Of a DNA stretch of 64,000 nucleotides, positions 45,103 to 54,171 are shown one piece after another. The notes below the pieces were generated by a model that made no database searches, was not told the origin of the DNA, and saw only the letters and a program-made list of their open reading frames with translations. How positions within the stretch are numbered: position 1 is the first letter of the stretch; the number at the start of each line of letters is the position of its first letter. The DNA lies in NCBI GenBank assembly GCA_026418295.1, contig JAOABP010000002.1:90244-154243 (forward strand). Direction: 5' to 3'. The translations under genes were made by a program, and so were the position numbers. The stretch comes from Caldifarciminota bacterium (GTDB lineage Bacteria > Hydrothermota > Tepidihabitantia > Tepidihabitantales > Tepidihabitantaceae).

Positions 45103-46116
45103 TTAGAGCCTTTCAGCGATGTAGTCAATCAGGTCCACAAGCCGGCAGGCGTAACCGTACTCATTGTCGTACCAGGCATATACTTTCACCAGATTGCCGT
45201 CGACAACGGAGGTGAGACCGGCATCAAATATTGCCGAATGAGGATTTCCCACTAGGTCAACTGAAACCAGAGGAGTGGTCAGGTATTCAATTATGCCTCT
45301 GAGGTTGCCCTCTGCCGCGGTCTGGAACGCAGCATTTACCTCTTCAATTGAGGTTCTTTTTTCTACAACGCAGGCGAGGTCCACAATCGAGACATCGGGG
45401 GTTGGTACACGAATTGCCATGCCGTCAATTTTGCCCTTGAGTTCCGGGAAGATGACACCGATCAGTTTGGCAGCCCCAGTACTGGTGGGAATCATTGACA
45501 CGGCCGCAGCCCGGGCACGGCGCAGATCTGAATGGGGGAGATCGAGAATCCGCTGGTCGTTAGTGTAAGCGTGGACCGTGGTCATATAGCCATGACGGAT
45601 GCGGAAGTTCTCATGCAGCACTTTGGCTACCGGTACGACACAGTTGGTTGTGCAGGAGGCATTGGAAATGATATGGTCTGATGCCGGGTCATAAATAGTA
45701 TGATTTATCCCCATGACAATGGATTTAATTCCTTCACCTTTTGGGGGGGCGGAGATCACTACCTTGCGGGCACCGGCCGTGAGATGACCACCTGCCTTTT
45801 CCAGACTTCGGAACAGTCCGGTTGATTCAAGAACAATATCAATACCTAGCGCTCCCCAGTTGATTTCTGCGGGATTTTTTACCGTGAGGACATTTGCCGG
45901 TCTGCCGGCGATGATCAGGTTTTGTCCCTCAGCCCGGACTTCCTCACGGAATATGCCGTGAACCGAGTCATACTTCAGCAGATGTGCCAGGGTCGGTGCG
46001 TCGGCGACATCGTTAATCGCCGCAAGCTCAATTCGCGGATGACGGCTGACCAGTCTGCCTACCAGTCTGCCAATTCTACCAAAACCGTTGATGCCCAGTT
46101 TGACTTTTTCAGCCAT
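45103..46116 (-). CDS. gap: Glyceraldehyde-3-phosphate dehydrogenase (type I)
   Basis: 337 residues. GINGFGRIGRLVGRL for NAD binding, the catalytic SNASCTTNCVVPVAKVL, histidine in GYMTTVHAYTNDQ, and WYDNEYGYACRLVDL at the end. First gene of the glycolytic operon, with GAAAGGAG before ATG 46116 and a promoter about 30 bases upstream. Confidence 0.97.
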   Translation of the reverse strand: MAEKVKLGINGFGRIGRLVGRLVSRHPRIELAAINDVADAPTLAHLLKYDSVHGIFREEVRAEGQNLIIAGRPANVLTVKNPAEINWGALGIDIVLESTGLFRSLEKAGGHLTAGARKVVISAPPKGEGIKSIVMGINHTIYDPASDHIISNASCTTNCVVPVAKVLHENFRIRHGYMTTVHAYTNDQRILDLPHSDLRRARAAAVSMIPTSTGAAKLIGVIFPELKGKIDGMAIRVPTPDVSIVDLACVVEKRTSIEEVNAAFQTAAEGNLRGIIEYLTTPLVSVDLVGNPHSAIFDAGLTSVVDGNLVKVYAWYDNEYGYACRLVDLIDYIAERL

Positions 46117-46415
46117 GTGTCTCCTTTCTTGTAATTTTAAGTAATATTATTAATTGAATTACTGTCGTCAAGTATATATTTTGATGGAGTTAAATAAGAA
46201 GGTTGTGTGAGAAATAACATGGGGTCCCCCAGGGTGAGTCTTCATATAAAGGGGAAATATTTATCTTAAGAAAAATAAGTATGTTAATTAATGATGGTAT
46301 AAAGATTATATTTGTAAACATATGCACGTGTCCTCTTGTAATTTCAGGAAGAGAAAGGGCAGCAAAGGAGACCATAGCTGGACAACTGGTCTGGATTATA
46401 TTACTCTTAGCAGGT
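46117..46415. promoter_or_regulatory. Intergenic region between gap and the divergent endonuclease lipoprotein
   Basis: Contains the gap promoter on the minus strand: TTGACG (46171-46166), 16-base spacer, TAATAT (46149-46144), giving a leader of about 25 bases with a ribosome site. The remainder is AT-rich; a TATATT lies at 46397-46402 before the plus-strand gene, but no convincing -35 pairs with it. No RNA gene or repeat seen. Confidence 0.6.
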
Positions 46416-47618
46416 ATGGGCAAGCGGTTTATCTTGCTTTTAATGGTAGTATTTCTGGCGTGTAACCGGCAGTCGGATGGGGAAAATCGGGCGCCTACGA
46501 TAGTAATAACGCGAGCGGAGACCGATATCGTTGACAGTGATTCTGCCCGGTTTGAATGGCAAGGAACGGACCGGGATGGCTGGGTTACTCATTATCTTTA
46601 CTGGCTGGATGATTCAGTAATGAAATGCACTACACAGGCAACCTCAGTGACATTGCGCCGTCTATCATATGGTGCCCATCTGTTCGGAGTGCAGGCAGTT
46701 GATGATGCCGGTGCGGTTTCCCTGACCGCACTGGCGCCGTTTTCTGTTTCCAATGAAGAGTTAATCCCCAGAGTCGGAACTGATACAGGACTGGAAATAA
46801 TTACCTGGAATATTCAGAATTTTCCCAGGGCGGGGGAATCAACACTGGCGCGGCTCAGGCTGGTTATTTCCCGTCTGGATGCGGATCTGTACTGCATTCA
46901 GGAGATAGAAGATACGCTGGCATTTCTGCGTCTGCTGCAGGGCGCGGCGGGCTACGCAGGTTTTTTCTCGCAGGATAACTACGGCAGTTTTTATCAGAAG
47001 ACCGGAATAATCTATAAACGGGATATCATTCAGTTTCGTAATGTCAGGCAGATTTTCTGGGATAATGATTCGTTTCCCCGGCCTCCGCTGGTAGCCATGG
47101 GTACTGCCAGTCATAATGGGCGGGATTTTGATTTCTGTCTGATCGTGTTACATCTGAAAGCCGGTTCCGATTATGTCGACCGTTTGCGTCGTGCGGGTGC
47201 CTGCCGGCAGCTCAAGTATTACCTTGACAGCGTGCTCATTACGAGCGGGGGGGCAAATTTTATCGTTGCCGGAGACTGGAATGACCGGTTAGATGCCCAT
47301 TCAGACAGTAACGTGTTACGCCCTTTTCTGGAGGATTCGCTGGATTATTTCTTCCTTACGCGCGAACTAACTGGTAACGGATATAACAGTTCTCTGATAA
47401 GGGGTAACGTAATTTTTGATCATATACTGATTACTAGGAGTGTGCTGCCGTATTATGCTGGCGGTAGCACGGCTATTCTACGACTCGATGACTATATTAG
47501 CAGTTATGAAAATCTTATTTCCGATCACCGACCGGTGATGGCGACATTTCCGGTCTTTGGACAACTGCCGAAGGTGGGAGTTGAACCCACAAGCCCATCG
47601 CTGGGCGGCGGATTTTGA
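46416..47618 (+). CDS. Lipoprotein of the endonuclease/exonuclease/phosphatase family
   Basis: 400 residues. A lipoprotein signal peptide (MGKRFILLLMVVFLAC) decides the start at 46416 rather than further upstream. An Ig/FN3-like domain (about 30-125; TDRDGWVTHYLYWLDD) precedes an EEP hydrolase domain (about 135-395) with WNIQNF, QEIED, LHLKAG, GDWNDR and SDHRPV, the metal and catalytic set of the DNase I-like fold. Its substrate may be extracellular DNA, RNA or a phosphoester. The last ~18 codons lie inside the antisense strand of tRNA-Leu, so the C-terminus VGVEPTSPSLGGGF is tRNA-derived. Confidence 0.85.
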   Translation: MGKRFILLLMVVFLACNRQSDGENRAPTIVITRAETDIVDSDSARFEWQGTDRDGWVTHYLYWLDDSVMKCTTQATSVTLRRLSYGAHLFGVQAVDDAGAVSLTALAPFSVSNEELIPRVGTDTGLEIITWNIQNFPRAGESTLARLRLVISRLDADLYCIQEIEDTLAFLRLLQGAAGYAGFFSQDNYGSFYQKTGIIYKRDIIQFRNVRQIFWDNDSFPRPPLVAMGTASHNGRDFDFCLIVLHLKAGSDYVDRLRRAGACRQLKYYLDSVLITSGGANFIVAGDWNDRLDAHSDSNVLRPFLEDSLDYFFLTRELTGNGYNSSLIRGNVIFDHILITRSVLPYYAGGSTAILRLDDYISSYENLISDHRPVMATFPVFGQLPKVGVEPTSPSLGGGF

Positions 47619-47651
47619 GTCCGCTGCGTCTGCCATTTCCGCCACTTCGGC
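47566..47651 (-). tRNA. tRNA-Leu(CAA)
   Basis: Class II tRNA on the minus strand: acceptor GCCGAAG (47651-47645) with CTTCGGC (47573-47567), anticodon stem GCGGA/TCCGC around loop CTCAAAA (anticodon CAA, reads UUG), a long variable arm and T loop TTCAACT. Discriminator A at 47566; CCA not encoded. Its 3' half overlaps the convergent lipoprotein CDS by 53 bases. Confidence 0.96.
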
Positions 47652-47659
47652 TCAGGGGA

Positions 47660-47687
47660 ATTTTAGAGCAAACTTGATTAAAGTCAA
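47660..47687 (-). promoter_or_regulatory. tRNA-Leu promoter
   Basis: Minus strand TTGACT (47687-47682), 16-base spacer, TAAAAT (47665-47660), 8 bases before the tRNA 5' end. Same geometry as the tRNA-Val promoter; divergent from the transglutaminase promoter. Confidence 0.8.
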
Positions 47688-47701
47688 GTATCTGGAAGGC
47701 T

Positions 47702-47729
47702 TTGACAGCAGAATTCGCTGTGTTATGCT
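47702..47729 (+). promoter_or_regulatory. Promoter of the transglutaminase gene (leaderless)
   Basis: TTGACA (47702-47707), 16-base spacer, TATGCT (47724-47729), 6 bases, ATG 47736. No ribosome site. Confidence 0.75.
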
Positions 47730-47735
47730 GAACTG

Positions 47736-49151
47736 ATGAGACAGTTAACAGTGCTTGTTTTTTTTCTGACTTTCCTGTTTTGCAGTAACCGGCCGGTATC
47801 AAGCATGTCCAGGCAGGCAATAACTGGCTCCGATTATGGGGAGGTGTGGTTAGCTACTTATCTTGCCGGAATGAAGATTGGTTATGGTGTGCTTAAATAT
47901 AATCGGAGTAATGGCGGTTTAAATTTTGATTATGTCACCCGAATGACCGTGGGTATGCTGGGGAAAAAGCAGACGGTTACCGCCCGTTCCCGGGTTTTCA
48001 CTGACGAAAATCTGGCACTGCAGTCATTTGAATTCAGAATGAGTTCACAGGACGGCTCTTTTACAGCGCACGGCAGGTGTGAAGACAGCAGACTCGTGGT
48101 TGAAACTGGTAATGGAACGAGGGTAATTCACCTGACGAGAAAACTGTATCCGATCGAGGCGTTAGGGATAATAGTGACAAGAAGCCATTCTGAACCTGGG
48201 ACGCGTCTGAATTATCTGACATTCGATGGTGCAGTGCTTGATACGATGGGAACGGAAGTGGAGGTGCTGGGAAGGGAAATGTTTAAAATCGGTGAGACAA
48301 CGGTTCCGGCACTGAAAATAAAGGTAAGGCGGGCAAAGTTTGATATGACAGTTTGGTTGGATGAAAATGGTATGACTTTGAAGGAGGACTCACCTATGGG
48401 TATCAGTTCGAGCCGGGTGAGCAGCGAGCAGGCACTTGCTGGCGAGGCGGGGTATCCTTTAGATCTTCTCAGAATTTTTGCCGTGCGGGTAGATACAATA
48501 ATACCGGAGGGAAGAAGGTGGCGCCGAATGGTCTTAACAGTTTCAGGAATTGATACTACACTTTTACCAGCCAGTGACGAAAATCAGCGGATCGTCACTA
48601 TAGAAGGGGGAGATATCCGGATGGAAATAAAAATCCCCCTGCCTGATTCTACCGTGAAGTTACCGGTTGGTACCTGCCGGGAACTCCTCAAACCCACAGT
48701 AACCATTCAATCCACGGCTCCGGAAATTGTCCGGACTGCAAGACAGATTGTGAATGGAACTGACAACGCTGCTGTTGCAGTACAGAAGATCGCCGACTGG
48801 GTTTTCCGTTCGTTGCAAAAGGAGGCGGTAGCATCACTGCCCAATGCGGTTGATGTGCTGAAAAATATGAAGGGTGATTGCAATGAGCATGCAGTGCTTT
48901 TTGCTGCCCTTTCTCGCGCCGTCGGCATACCGGCAAAGGTGGCTGTCGGGTTGGTCTACCTTCGGGATGGATTTTATTATCATGCTTGGAATGAGGTTTA
49001 CCTCGGGAAATGGGTTCCAGTGGATGCCACTTTTGGTGAATTCCCGGCGAGTGCAGCCCGGTTAAAACTTGCTGAAGGGGAGCTGAGTGAGCAGGCTCAG
49101 GTGTTGGGTGTGGTCAGCAGGATAAAAATTCGGGTGCTGGAATTTGAATAA
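47736..49151 (+). CDS. Exported transglutaminase-like protein
   Basis: 471 residues. Signal peptide (MRQLTVLVFFLTFLFCSNR; possibly a lipoprotein with FLFC). The first ~330 residues are a beta-rich region of the kind found in DUF3857/transglutaminase proteins. The transglutaminase-like core is at the C-terminus with a complete triad: C382 in KGDCNEHAVLFAAL, H416 in YYHAWNEVYL, D430 in WVPVDATFGEF. Such bacterial proteins are mostly peptidases or amidases rather than cross-linkers. Leaderless-type promoter. Confidence 0.87.
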   Translation: MRQLTVLVFFLTFLFCSNRPVSSMSRQAITGSDYGEVWLATYLAGMKIGYGVLKYNRSNGGLNFDYVTRMTVGMLGKKQTVTARSRVFTDENLALQSFEFRMSSQDGSFTAHGRCEDSRLVVETGNGTRVIHLTRKLYPIEALGIIVTRSHSEPGTRLNYLTFDGAVLDTMGTEVEVLGREMFKIGETTVPALKIKVRRAKFDMTVWLDENGMTLKEDSPMGISSSRVSSEQALAGEAGYPLDLLRIFAVRVDTIIPEGRRWRRMVLTVSGIDTTLLPASDENQRIVTIEGGDIRMEIKIPLPDSTVKLPVGTCRELLKPTVTIQSTAPEIVRTARQIVNGTDNAAVAVQKIADWVFRSLQKEAVASLPNAVDVLKNMKGDCNEHAVLFAALSRAVGIPAKVAVGLVYLRDGFYYHAWNEVYLGKWVPVDATFGEFPASAARLKLAEGELSEQAQVLGVVSRIKIRVLEFE

Positions 49152-49161
49152 GCGGCAGCGA

Positions 49162-49189
49162 TTGACCGGCGTCAGGTGCCGGATATAAT
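49162..49189 (+). promoter_or_regulatory. fabH promoter (leaderless, GTG start)
   Basis: TTGACC (49162-49167), 16-base spacer, TATAAT (49184-49189), 7 bases, GTG at 49197. The upstream in-frame GTG 49176 lies inside the spacer, so it cannot be on this transcript. Confidence 0.8.
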
Positions 49190-49196
49190 TAACATT

Positions 49197-50249
49197 GTGA
49201 ATTATCTAAATTCGATATGGAAGCCACAGGAACAGCAGGGCGGTGAGAACAGGTTGCCGAATATCGGATATTCCGCAGTCATTGCCGGTACCGGGTTTGA
49301 TGTTCCGGAAAGGGTGCTGACCAATGAGGACTTGGAGAAGATTCTGGATACATCCGATGAATGGATTACCGAGCGGACTGGAATGAAGGAACGCAGGATT
49401 GCAGCTCCAACTGAAGCTGCATCCGATTTTGCCTGCCGAGCAGCGCAGCGGGCGCTGGAGGAAGCAGGTGTCCCGGCTGAGGAGCTGGATCTGATTATCG
49501 TTGCCACTGTGACCGGCGATATGCCCTTTCCTTCAACCGCCTGTATTGTCCAGGACCGGTTGGGTGCCCGGAATGCAGCGGCAATGGATTTGGGTGCCGG
49601 ATGTTCTGGATTCATCTACGGTTTGACTACCGCCCGCCAGTTCATTGCTACAGGCACTTACCGGACCATTCTGGTTATCGGAGTCGAGGTTCTTTCCAAA
49701 ATCACCGATTGGACCGATCGCAGTACCGCAGTACTGCTGGCTGATGGCGCGGGTGCCGTCGTGTTGCGTGCGGATCAAAATCAGGGGCGGGGAATCATTG
49801 CTACTTATCTGGCAGCTGACGGTTCCCATGGTAATGATTTATATATGCCAGCGGGGGGATCGCGGATTCCTGCATCGATTGAGTCGGTTCAGCAACGGCT
49901 TCATTACCTGAAGATGAATGGCAGTGCTATTTTCAAGATTGCGGTGCGTTCAATGGCGGATGTGGTGAAGCGGCTTCTGGACCAGGCAAGACTTCGGGCG
50001 GAAGACATTAAGCTGGTCATTCCCCATCAGGCTAATCTCCGGATAATTGAGGCGATGGCAAAGTTGCTGAATTTTCCGATGGAGCGGGTATTCGTAAATA
50101 TCCAGAAATATGCGAATACATCATCAGCATCTACAATTATTGCACTGGATGAAGCACGGAAATCGGGTCGGGTCCGGCAGAATGATCTGATAATCATGGT
50201 GGCTTTTGGCGCCGGTCTGACTTGGGGTGGAGTTTTAATCCGTCTGTAA
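49197..50249 (+). CDS. fabH: 3-oxoacyl-ACP synthase III
   Basis: 350 residues from GTG 49197. Condenses acetyl-CoA with malonyl-ACP to start fatty-acid synthesis. Catalytic triad: Cys in DLGAGCSGFIYGL, His in IPHQANLRIIEAM, Asn in KYANTSSAS; also DEWITERTGMKERRIA and the C-terminal GAGLTWGGVLIRL. The N-terminus has an unusual extra ~30 residues before the normal start of the fold (YSAVIAGTGFDVPERVLTNED). The start follows from the promoter position; no ribosome site is present. Confidence 0.95.
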   Translation: MNYLNSIWKPQEQQGGENRLPNIGYSAVIAGTGFDVPERVLTNEDLEKILDTSDEWITERTGMKERRIAAPTEAASDFACRAAQRALEEAGVPAEELDLIIVATVTGDMPFPSTACIVQDRLGARNAAAMDLGAGCSGFIYGLTTARQFIATGTYRTILVIGVEVLSKITDWTDRSTAVLLADGAGAVVLRADQNQGRGIIATYLAADGSHGNDLYMPAGGSRIPASIESVQQRLHYLKMNGSAIFKIAVRSMADVVKRLLDQARLRAEDIKLVIPHQANLRIIEAMAKLLNFPMERVFVNIQKYANTSSASTIIALDEARKSGRVRQNDLIIMVAFGAGLTWGGVLIRL

Positions 50250-50260
50250 ATATCTGAAAG

Positions 50261-50662
50261 ATGGATTACCGGTTACTTTCGTTTCTGACGCTTCTGCTCT
50301 GGGGTATATGGGGATTTATGACAAAAATTCTCACAAGAGATATCGCAGCCGAAACAGTAGCCTTCTGGTCAACGCTGGCAAGTGTGATACCCATTCTGCT
50401 TTATGCGCTTGCCGCGGGAACGATGCAGTGGGTCAGGGCTGCGCCGCTGGCAGTGCTGTCCGGGCTGGCTGCCGGTATTGCAACGGTATGTTTTTACATG
50501 GCACTGAAGAGCGGGCCAGCATCGGTAGTCCTGCCGTTGACCGGGATGTATATTATCATTCCTGCGGTTCTGGGATATATTCTCTTGAAGGAACCGGTAA
50601 CTGTAAGACACATCGTTGGTCTGGGATTTGCTGTGCTGGCAGTTATTTTTCTTTCCCGTTAG
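50261..50662 (+). CDS. Half-size EamA/DMT-superfamily membrane protein
   Basis: 133 residues with about four or five helices, one EamA repeat only (LLSFLTLLLWGIWGFMTKIL, FYMALKSGPASVVLPLTGMYIIIPAVLGYILLKEPVTVRHIVGLGFAVLAVIFL). Full-length family members have two repeats, so it probably works as a dimer, like small multidrug-resistance-type proteins. Eleven bases after fabH. The end overlaps the convergent MFS gene by 20 bases. Confidence 0.85.
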   Translation: MDYRLLSFLTLLLWGIWGFMTKILTRDIAAETVAFWSTLASVIPILLYALAAGTMQWVRAAPLAVLSGLAAGIATVCFYMALKSGPASVVLPLTGMYIIIPAVLGYILLKEPVTVRHIVGLGFAVLAVIFLSR

Positions 50663-51725
50663 TTGGGTTCATTTTCGGCATAAAGAAATAAAGCAGAGTG
50701 CCCAGTAGGGCGACTCCAGCTGCAGCAAACATGATTGTTTGGTAGCCGAATTTACCGGTTACTCCCTCAAGCAGTGCGCCACAGACCGCCGCTAGGCTCA
50801 ATACTGATTGTAGCATTCCGGAGACAGTAGATTTTTCTTCATTTTGTCGCAGAAGTTGCTTAAGTGTTCCGAGATAGAGACAGGACCAGGAAAGTGCCAG
50901 CGCCAGTTGAATCGGGATAACTTGGGAAAAATGCTGTGCCAGTCCGAAGGCCACAAATACAACTACCGACAGAAGAAGTCCGGTCCGGATAAGAATCGTG
51001 TCACGGACCGGTTCAAGTATATTCATGAACAGAAACTGTGCAAGCGGATTAAGAGCGTAAATAACCCCGACCCAGAATCGATTGGCACCTAAGTCGGCGA
51101 GGTAGAGGGGAAAGATGGTCCAGATGCTGAAGGCGCCAAGGTGACGGAGGAGAAAGGTGAGATAGATAAGCCAGTTACGGGAGAACACTTTCAAATTAAA
51201 GAACGACTGGTGGAGTGTCACTGGTTGCGGTTTTAGTCGTAAATGTGCCAGTACCGCCGTCAGGAGTAGCATGAGGGCAGCAATCAGAAAGAGATGCCAG
51301 TCGGTAATGAGGCCGACGATCAAAGCGCCCGCAGCCCAGCCCAGCGAGCCGAATCCGCTGAATCTTCCAAGATTACAGTTGTCAGAATAGAAATAGGCTA
51401 AGAGTGCTGCTGGGAATATCCCGGCTGAAATTCCGATCAGGGCACGGATCAGGAAGAGCATACCCGGACTGACTGCAAGAGAGTGCAATGCCATTACAAT
51501 AGAAGAAAGTCCGAGTCCGGTGATGACAAATTTCTTCCGGTCAATGAGGTCTGCCCAGCGGCCGAAGAGCAGACTGGAGAAAAACATCGAACCCTGGTAA
51601 GTGGCAACCAGCAGTCCGATATTTGAGTGGGTGAAACCAAGACTGGTCGCCCAGAAGGGGAGGAAAACGACCGCCGCGGTCAGCCCGGCGTTGGCAAGCA
51701 GTTGAATAAGATAGGGAGTATTCAC
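50643..51725 (-). CDS. MFS-family transporter
   Basis: 360 residues with about 11-12 helices. The signature between helices 2 and 3 is FGRWADLIDRKKFVITGLGLSS, typical of the major facilitator superfamily. Substrate unknown. It is the last gene of a six-gene run beginning at livH, and its start overlaps the DUF2723 stop by four bases. Confidence 0.87.
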   Translation of the reverse strand: MNTPYLIQLLANAGLTAAVVFLPFWATSLGFTHSNIGLLVATYQGSMFFSSLLFGRWADLIDRKKFVITGLGLSSIVMALHSLAVSPGMLFLIRALIGISAGIFPAALLAYFYSDNCNLGRFSGFGSLGWAAGALIVGLITDWHLFLIAALMLLLTAVLAHLRLKPQPVTLHQSFFNLKVFSRNWLIYLTFLLRHLGAFSIWTIFPLYLADLGANRFWVGVIYALNPLAQFLFMNILEPVRDTILIRTGLLLSVVVFVAFGLAQHFSQVIPIQLALALSWSCLYLGTLKQLLRQNEEKSTVSGMLQSVLSLAAVCGALLEGVTGKFGYQTIMFAAAGVALLGTLLYFFMPKMNPTNGKEK

Positions 51726-53473
51726 AAGAAATTAACGAACTGTTGACGATACCATTCTTTGAGTGCATGCGCTTCATCATAGCGACTGTTGTTTTCCAAC
51801 AGACGGAGGCGTTCCTGAACAAAGATTTGATAACGTGCAAGATTAAGCCGGGTGCGTTCATTCAGTCCATAGCGTGGTATGCGAACCCGAAGTCGATGGT
51901 AGTCAAATTCCGGAAGGAGCGAATCGTCTTGCAATCGGAACAGAATGCCCTGAGGTAAGACATAGAATCCTTTTACTAGCTGTTGAGCATCTGGGCTGGA
52001 TGTTGCCGGGAATGTTATGTAAGTCGATCTGCCCGGGTTGTTAACTAAAAAACTCCGCAGGAGCTTGATGTAGCTTGCCTGAATTGCTGAAGGATCATAG
52101 GGTTGTCCGTGTTCAAATCTCCGGAGATGAAAAAGAAATTCATCAACTTCATGCTGCGAGTTGCTGATAAGCCATGGGTATTTTTTCTCAAGATAATTAA
52201 AATACCAGGACCGCCGGACCAGTTCCTTGTCAATAATACAAATATCGGTGCGGATTTTTTCTATCTCCTGAAGATAGAAGGAAGGCGCGTAAACATCCCA
52301 CCAGTCAGTGATGATTATTGCGCCGGTATCGGCTGATTCTAGGGTATTCACCGCCTGGTCATAAGCTACCCAGTTCTGATTCTGATTTTGAACCGGATAG
52401 TTCGTAAGGAGCATTGCTATGGGAATGACGCAGACGATATGGCAGATTTTGCCGAAATGGTGGAAGAGAGCATCAAGCCCGGCTGAGGCAAATATTGACA
52501 AGGCAGCAATAGCTGGCAGATAATAGGCAGCGATATCCGGAATTCCGTAATTGACAGCATAGAGGAAACAAAGAGTGACGGTAATCGTCAGTCCAGTTGC
52601 GAGCGGCCGTTTTTTTTTGAAAAGTATAATTATACCGTAAAATACAATTGGAATCAGAATATACCCGAAGGTTTGAGCGATCAACGTTAGTCCCCGACCG
52701 GCATTGTGCGTAACGGCACCCAGTGATGACGCGAACATCCAGACTCGATATTGTCTGCCACTGATGTGCCACCAGAATTGCTCGAAATTGACCGGATTGC
52801 CCCAGGCGAGCAGTGGTTGAGTCCGGGCTCGTAGTATCAGAAATAGATACGGTGATAAACCAAGAATAAAAAGCAATAGCAGCGGCGTAAGCAAACGTAT
52901 AATTTTGCGATGCCGGGAGAGGAAAATGGTGGTGATTATGCCAGCAACGGTCCATAGTCCGGTAAGATGGTTTGTAAGTGTTAGTCCGGCGAAATAGGAA
53001 AGTGCCAGCAGATAGGGGGTGTTTTCAACATTTTCTGCTAAAAACCAGAGAAGAAAACTTAACAAGAATGTTAAACTGTAAATCTCAACGTCAGTGCTGA
53101 CGTTCCAGAGAGGCGGTGAGATTGCGAGTAGTGAGGCAACAACAATTGCCACAACCGGAGTGATTTTTTCCCGCAAACAGATCAGCAGAAAGAAGATAAT
53201 TCCGGCAGAAGAGCAACAGATACTCAGATAGGTTAGCCGGTGCACTACGCTTGAAAACGGCAGCAGGGAGAAAAGTCGTCCCAAAATTGTATAAAGGGGA
53301 TACCCAGTGGGGTGGAGGATGTTAAGAAGATAGCAACCAGCTGCCAGTTCTCCGGAGTCAATCAGACCGACTGCCGGTAATTTGGTATGAAAATAGAGCA
53401 ATAGAGAAGCTACCGGGACAGTTAACAAATAAAGTAGATGTGGAATATTTTGGTTGTTTCGGGGACTGGTCAT
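51722..53473 (-). CDS. DUF2723-type multi-pass membrane protein (possible glycosyltransferase)
   Basis: 583 residues: about ten helices in the first ~370 residues and a soluble C-terminal region. The N-terminal motif LIDSGELAAGCYLLNILHPTGYPLYTILGRLF matches DUF2723, a GT-C-like family common in Bacteroidetes and WOR-3-type genomes and thought to glycosylate lipids or proteins. DVEIYSLTFLLSFLLWFLA is also typical. Coupled by ATGA overlaps to livF upstream and the MFS gene downstream. Confidence 0.85.
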   Translation of the reverse strand: MTSPRNNQNIPHLLYLLTVPVASLLLYFHTKLPAVGLIDSGELAAGCYLLNILHPTGYPLYTILGRLFSLLPFSSVVHRLTYLSICCSSAGIIFFLLICLREKITPVVAIVVASLLAISPPLWNVSTDVEIYSLTFLLSFLLWFLAENVENTPYLLALSYFAGLTLTNHLTGLWTVAGIITTIFLSRHRKIIRLLTPLLLLFILGLSPYLFLILRARTQPLLAWGNPVNFEQFWWHISGRQYRVWMFASSLGAVTHNAGRGLTLIAQTFGYILIPIVFYGIIILFKKKRPLATGLTITVTLCFLYAVNYGIPDIAAYYLPAIAALSIFASAGLDALFHHFGKICHIVCVIPIAMLLTNYPVQNQNQNWVAYDQAVNTLESADTGAIIITDWWDVYAPSFYLQEIEKIRTDICIIDKELVRRSWYFNYLEKKYPWLISNSQHEVDEFLFHLRRFEHGQPYDPSAIQASYIKLLRSFLVNNPGRSTYITFPATSSPDAQQLVKGFYVLPQGILFRLQDDSLLPEFDYHRLRVRIPRYGLNERTRLNLARYQIFVQERLRLLENNSRYDEAHALKEWYRQQFVNFL

Positions 53474-54171
53474 TCACCGAGATAGGCGGCTTTGACCTTG
53501 GGGTGTTCAATCAAGTCTGAAGCTGTGCCGGAGAGGACAATCCTGCCGGTTTCAAGAACATACGCACGGTGGGCTACTTTAAGTGCCATAAAGGCGTTCT
53601 GTTCCACCAGCAGAATTGAAGTTCCGGCACGGTTGATTTCTCTGATAATTGAGAAAATTTCCCGAACCAGTAAAGGAGAAAGTCCCATTGAGGGTTCATC
53701 GAGCATCAGCAATTTGGGGTTGGCGATCAACCCTCGTGCCATTGCCATCATCTGCAGTTCGCCGCCAGAGAGGGTACCGGCACGCTGGTGGAGTCGTTCT
53801 CTGAGTCGTGGAAATGAGTTAAAGACACGCTCAAGAGCCGTGGCGATTTCGTTCTTCGGCCGGTTGAAGGCACCAAGCAGCAGGTTTTCCCAAACTGTGA
53901 GGTCAACGAAAGGTTTTCTTCCCTCCGGGACTTGCACTATTCCCATTTTAGTGATTTGATGTGCCGGCAGTCGGTCAATTTTTTTCCCTTCAAACAGTAT
54001 TTCCCCCTGACGGGGTTTGATCAGTCCGGAGATACATTTCAAAGTTGTAGTTTTCCCTGCACCATTAGCACCGATTAAGGTTACGATTTCCCCTTTTTCT
54101 ACATTAAATGTGATTTCACGAAGTGCGCTGATTGCTCCGTAAGCTACACTGATGTTACTAACAGTTAACAT
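53470..54171 (-). CDS. livF: Branched-chain amino-acid-type ABC transporter ATPase
   Basis: 233 residues. Walker A GANGAGKTTTLKC, LivF-type VPEGRKPFVDLTVWENLLLG, signature LSGGELQMMAMARGL, Walker B LLMLDEPSMGL, and the C-terminal PKVKAAYLGE. Energises import by LivH/LivM together with LivG. Overlaps livG and the DUF2723 gene. Confidence 0.95.
   Translation of the reverse strand: MLTVSNISVAYGAISALREITFNVEKGEIVTLIGANGAGKTTTLKCISGLIKPRQGEILFEGKKIDRLPAHQITKMGIVQVPEGRKPFVDLTVWENLLLGAFNRPKNEIATALERVFNSFPRLRERLHQRAGTLSGGELQMMAMARGLIANPKLLMLDEPSMGLSPLLVREIFSIIREINRAGTSILLVEQNAFMALKVAHRAYVLETGRIVLSGTASDLIEHPKVKAAYLGE

Noticed and set aside
46281-46415. Longer N-terminus for the endonuclease-family lipoprotein
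   Set aside because: It would put the signal peptide and lipobox at residue ~46; the start at 46416 gives a normal lipoprotein signal.
47567-47618. Frameshift or degenerate C-terminus of the endonuclease gene
   Set aside because: The tail is explained by in-frame reading through the antisense of tRNA-Leu; the domain is complete before it.
49176-49196. GTG 49176 as fabH start
   Set aside because: It lies in the spacer of a near-perfect promoter, so it would not be on the transcript.
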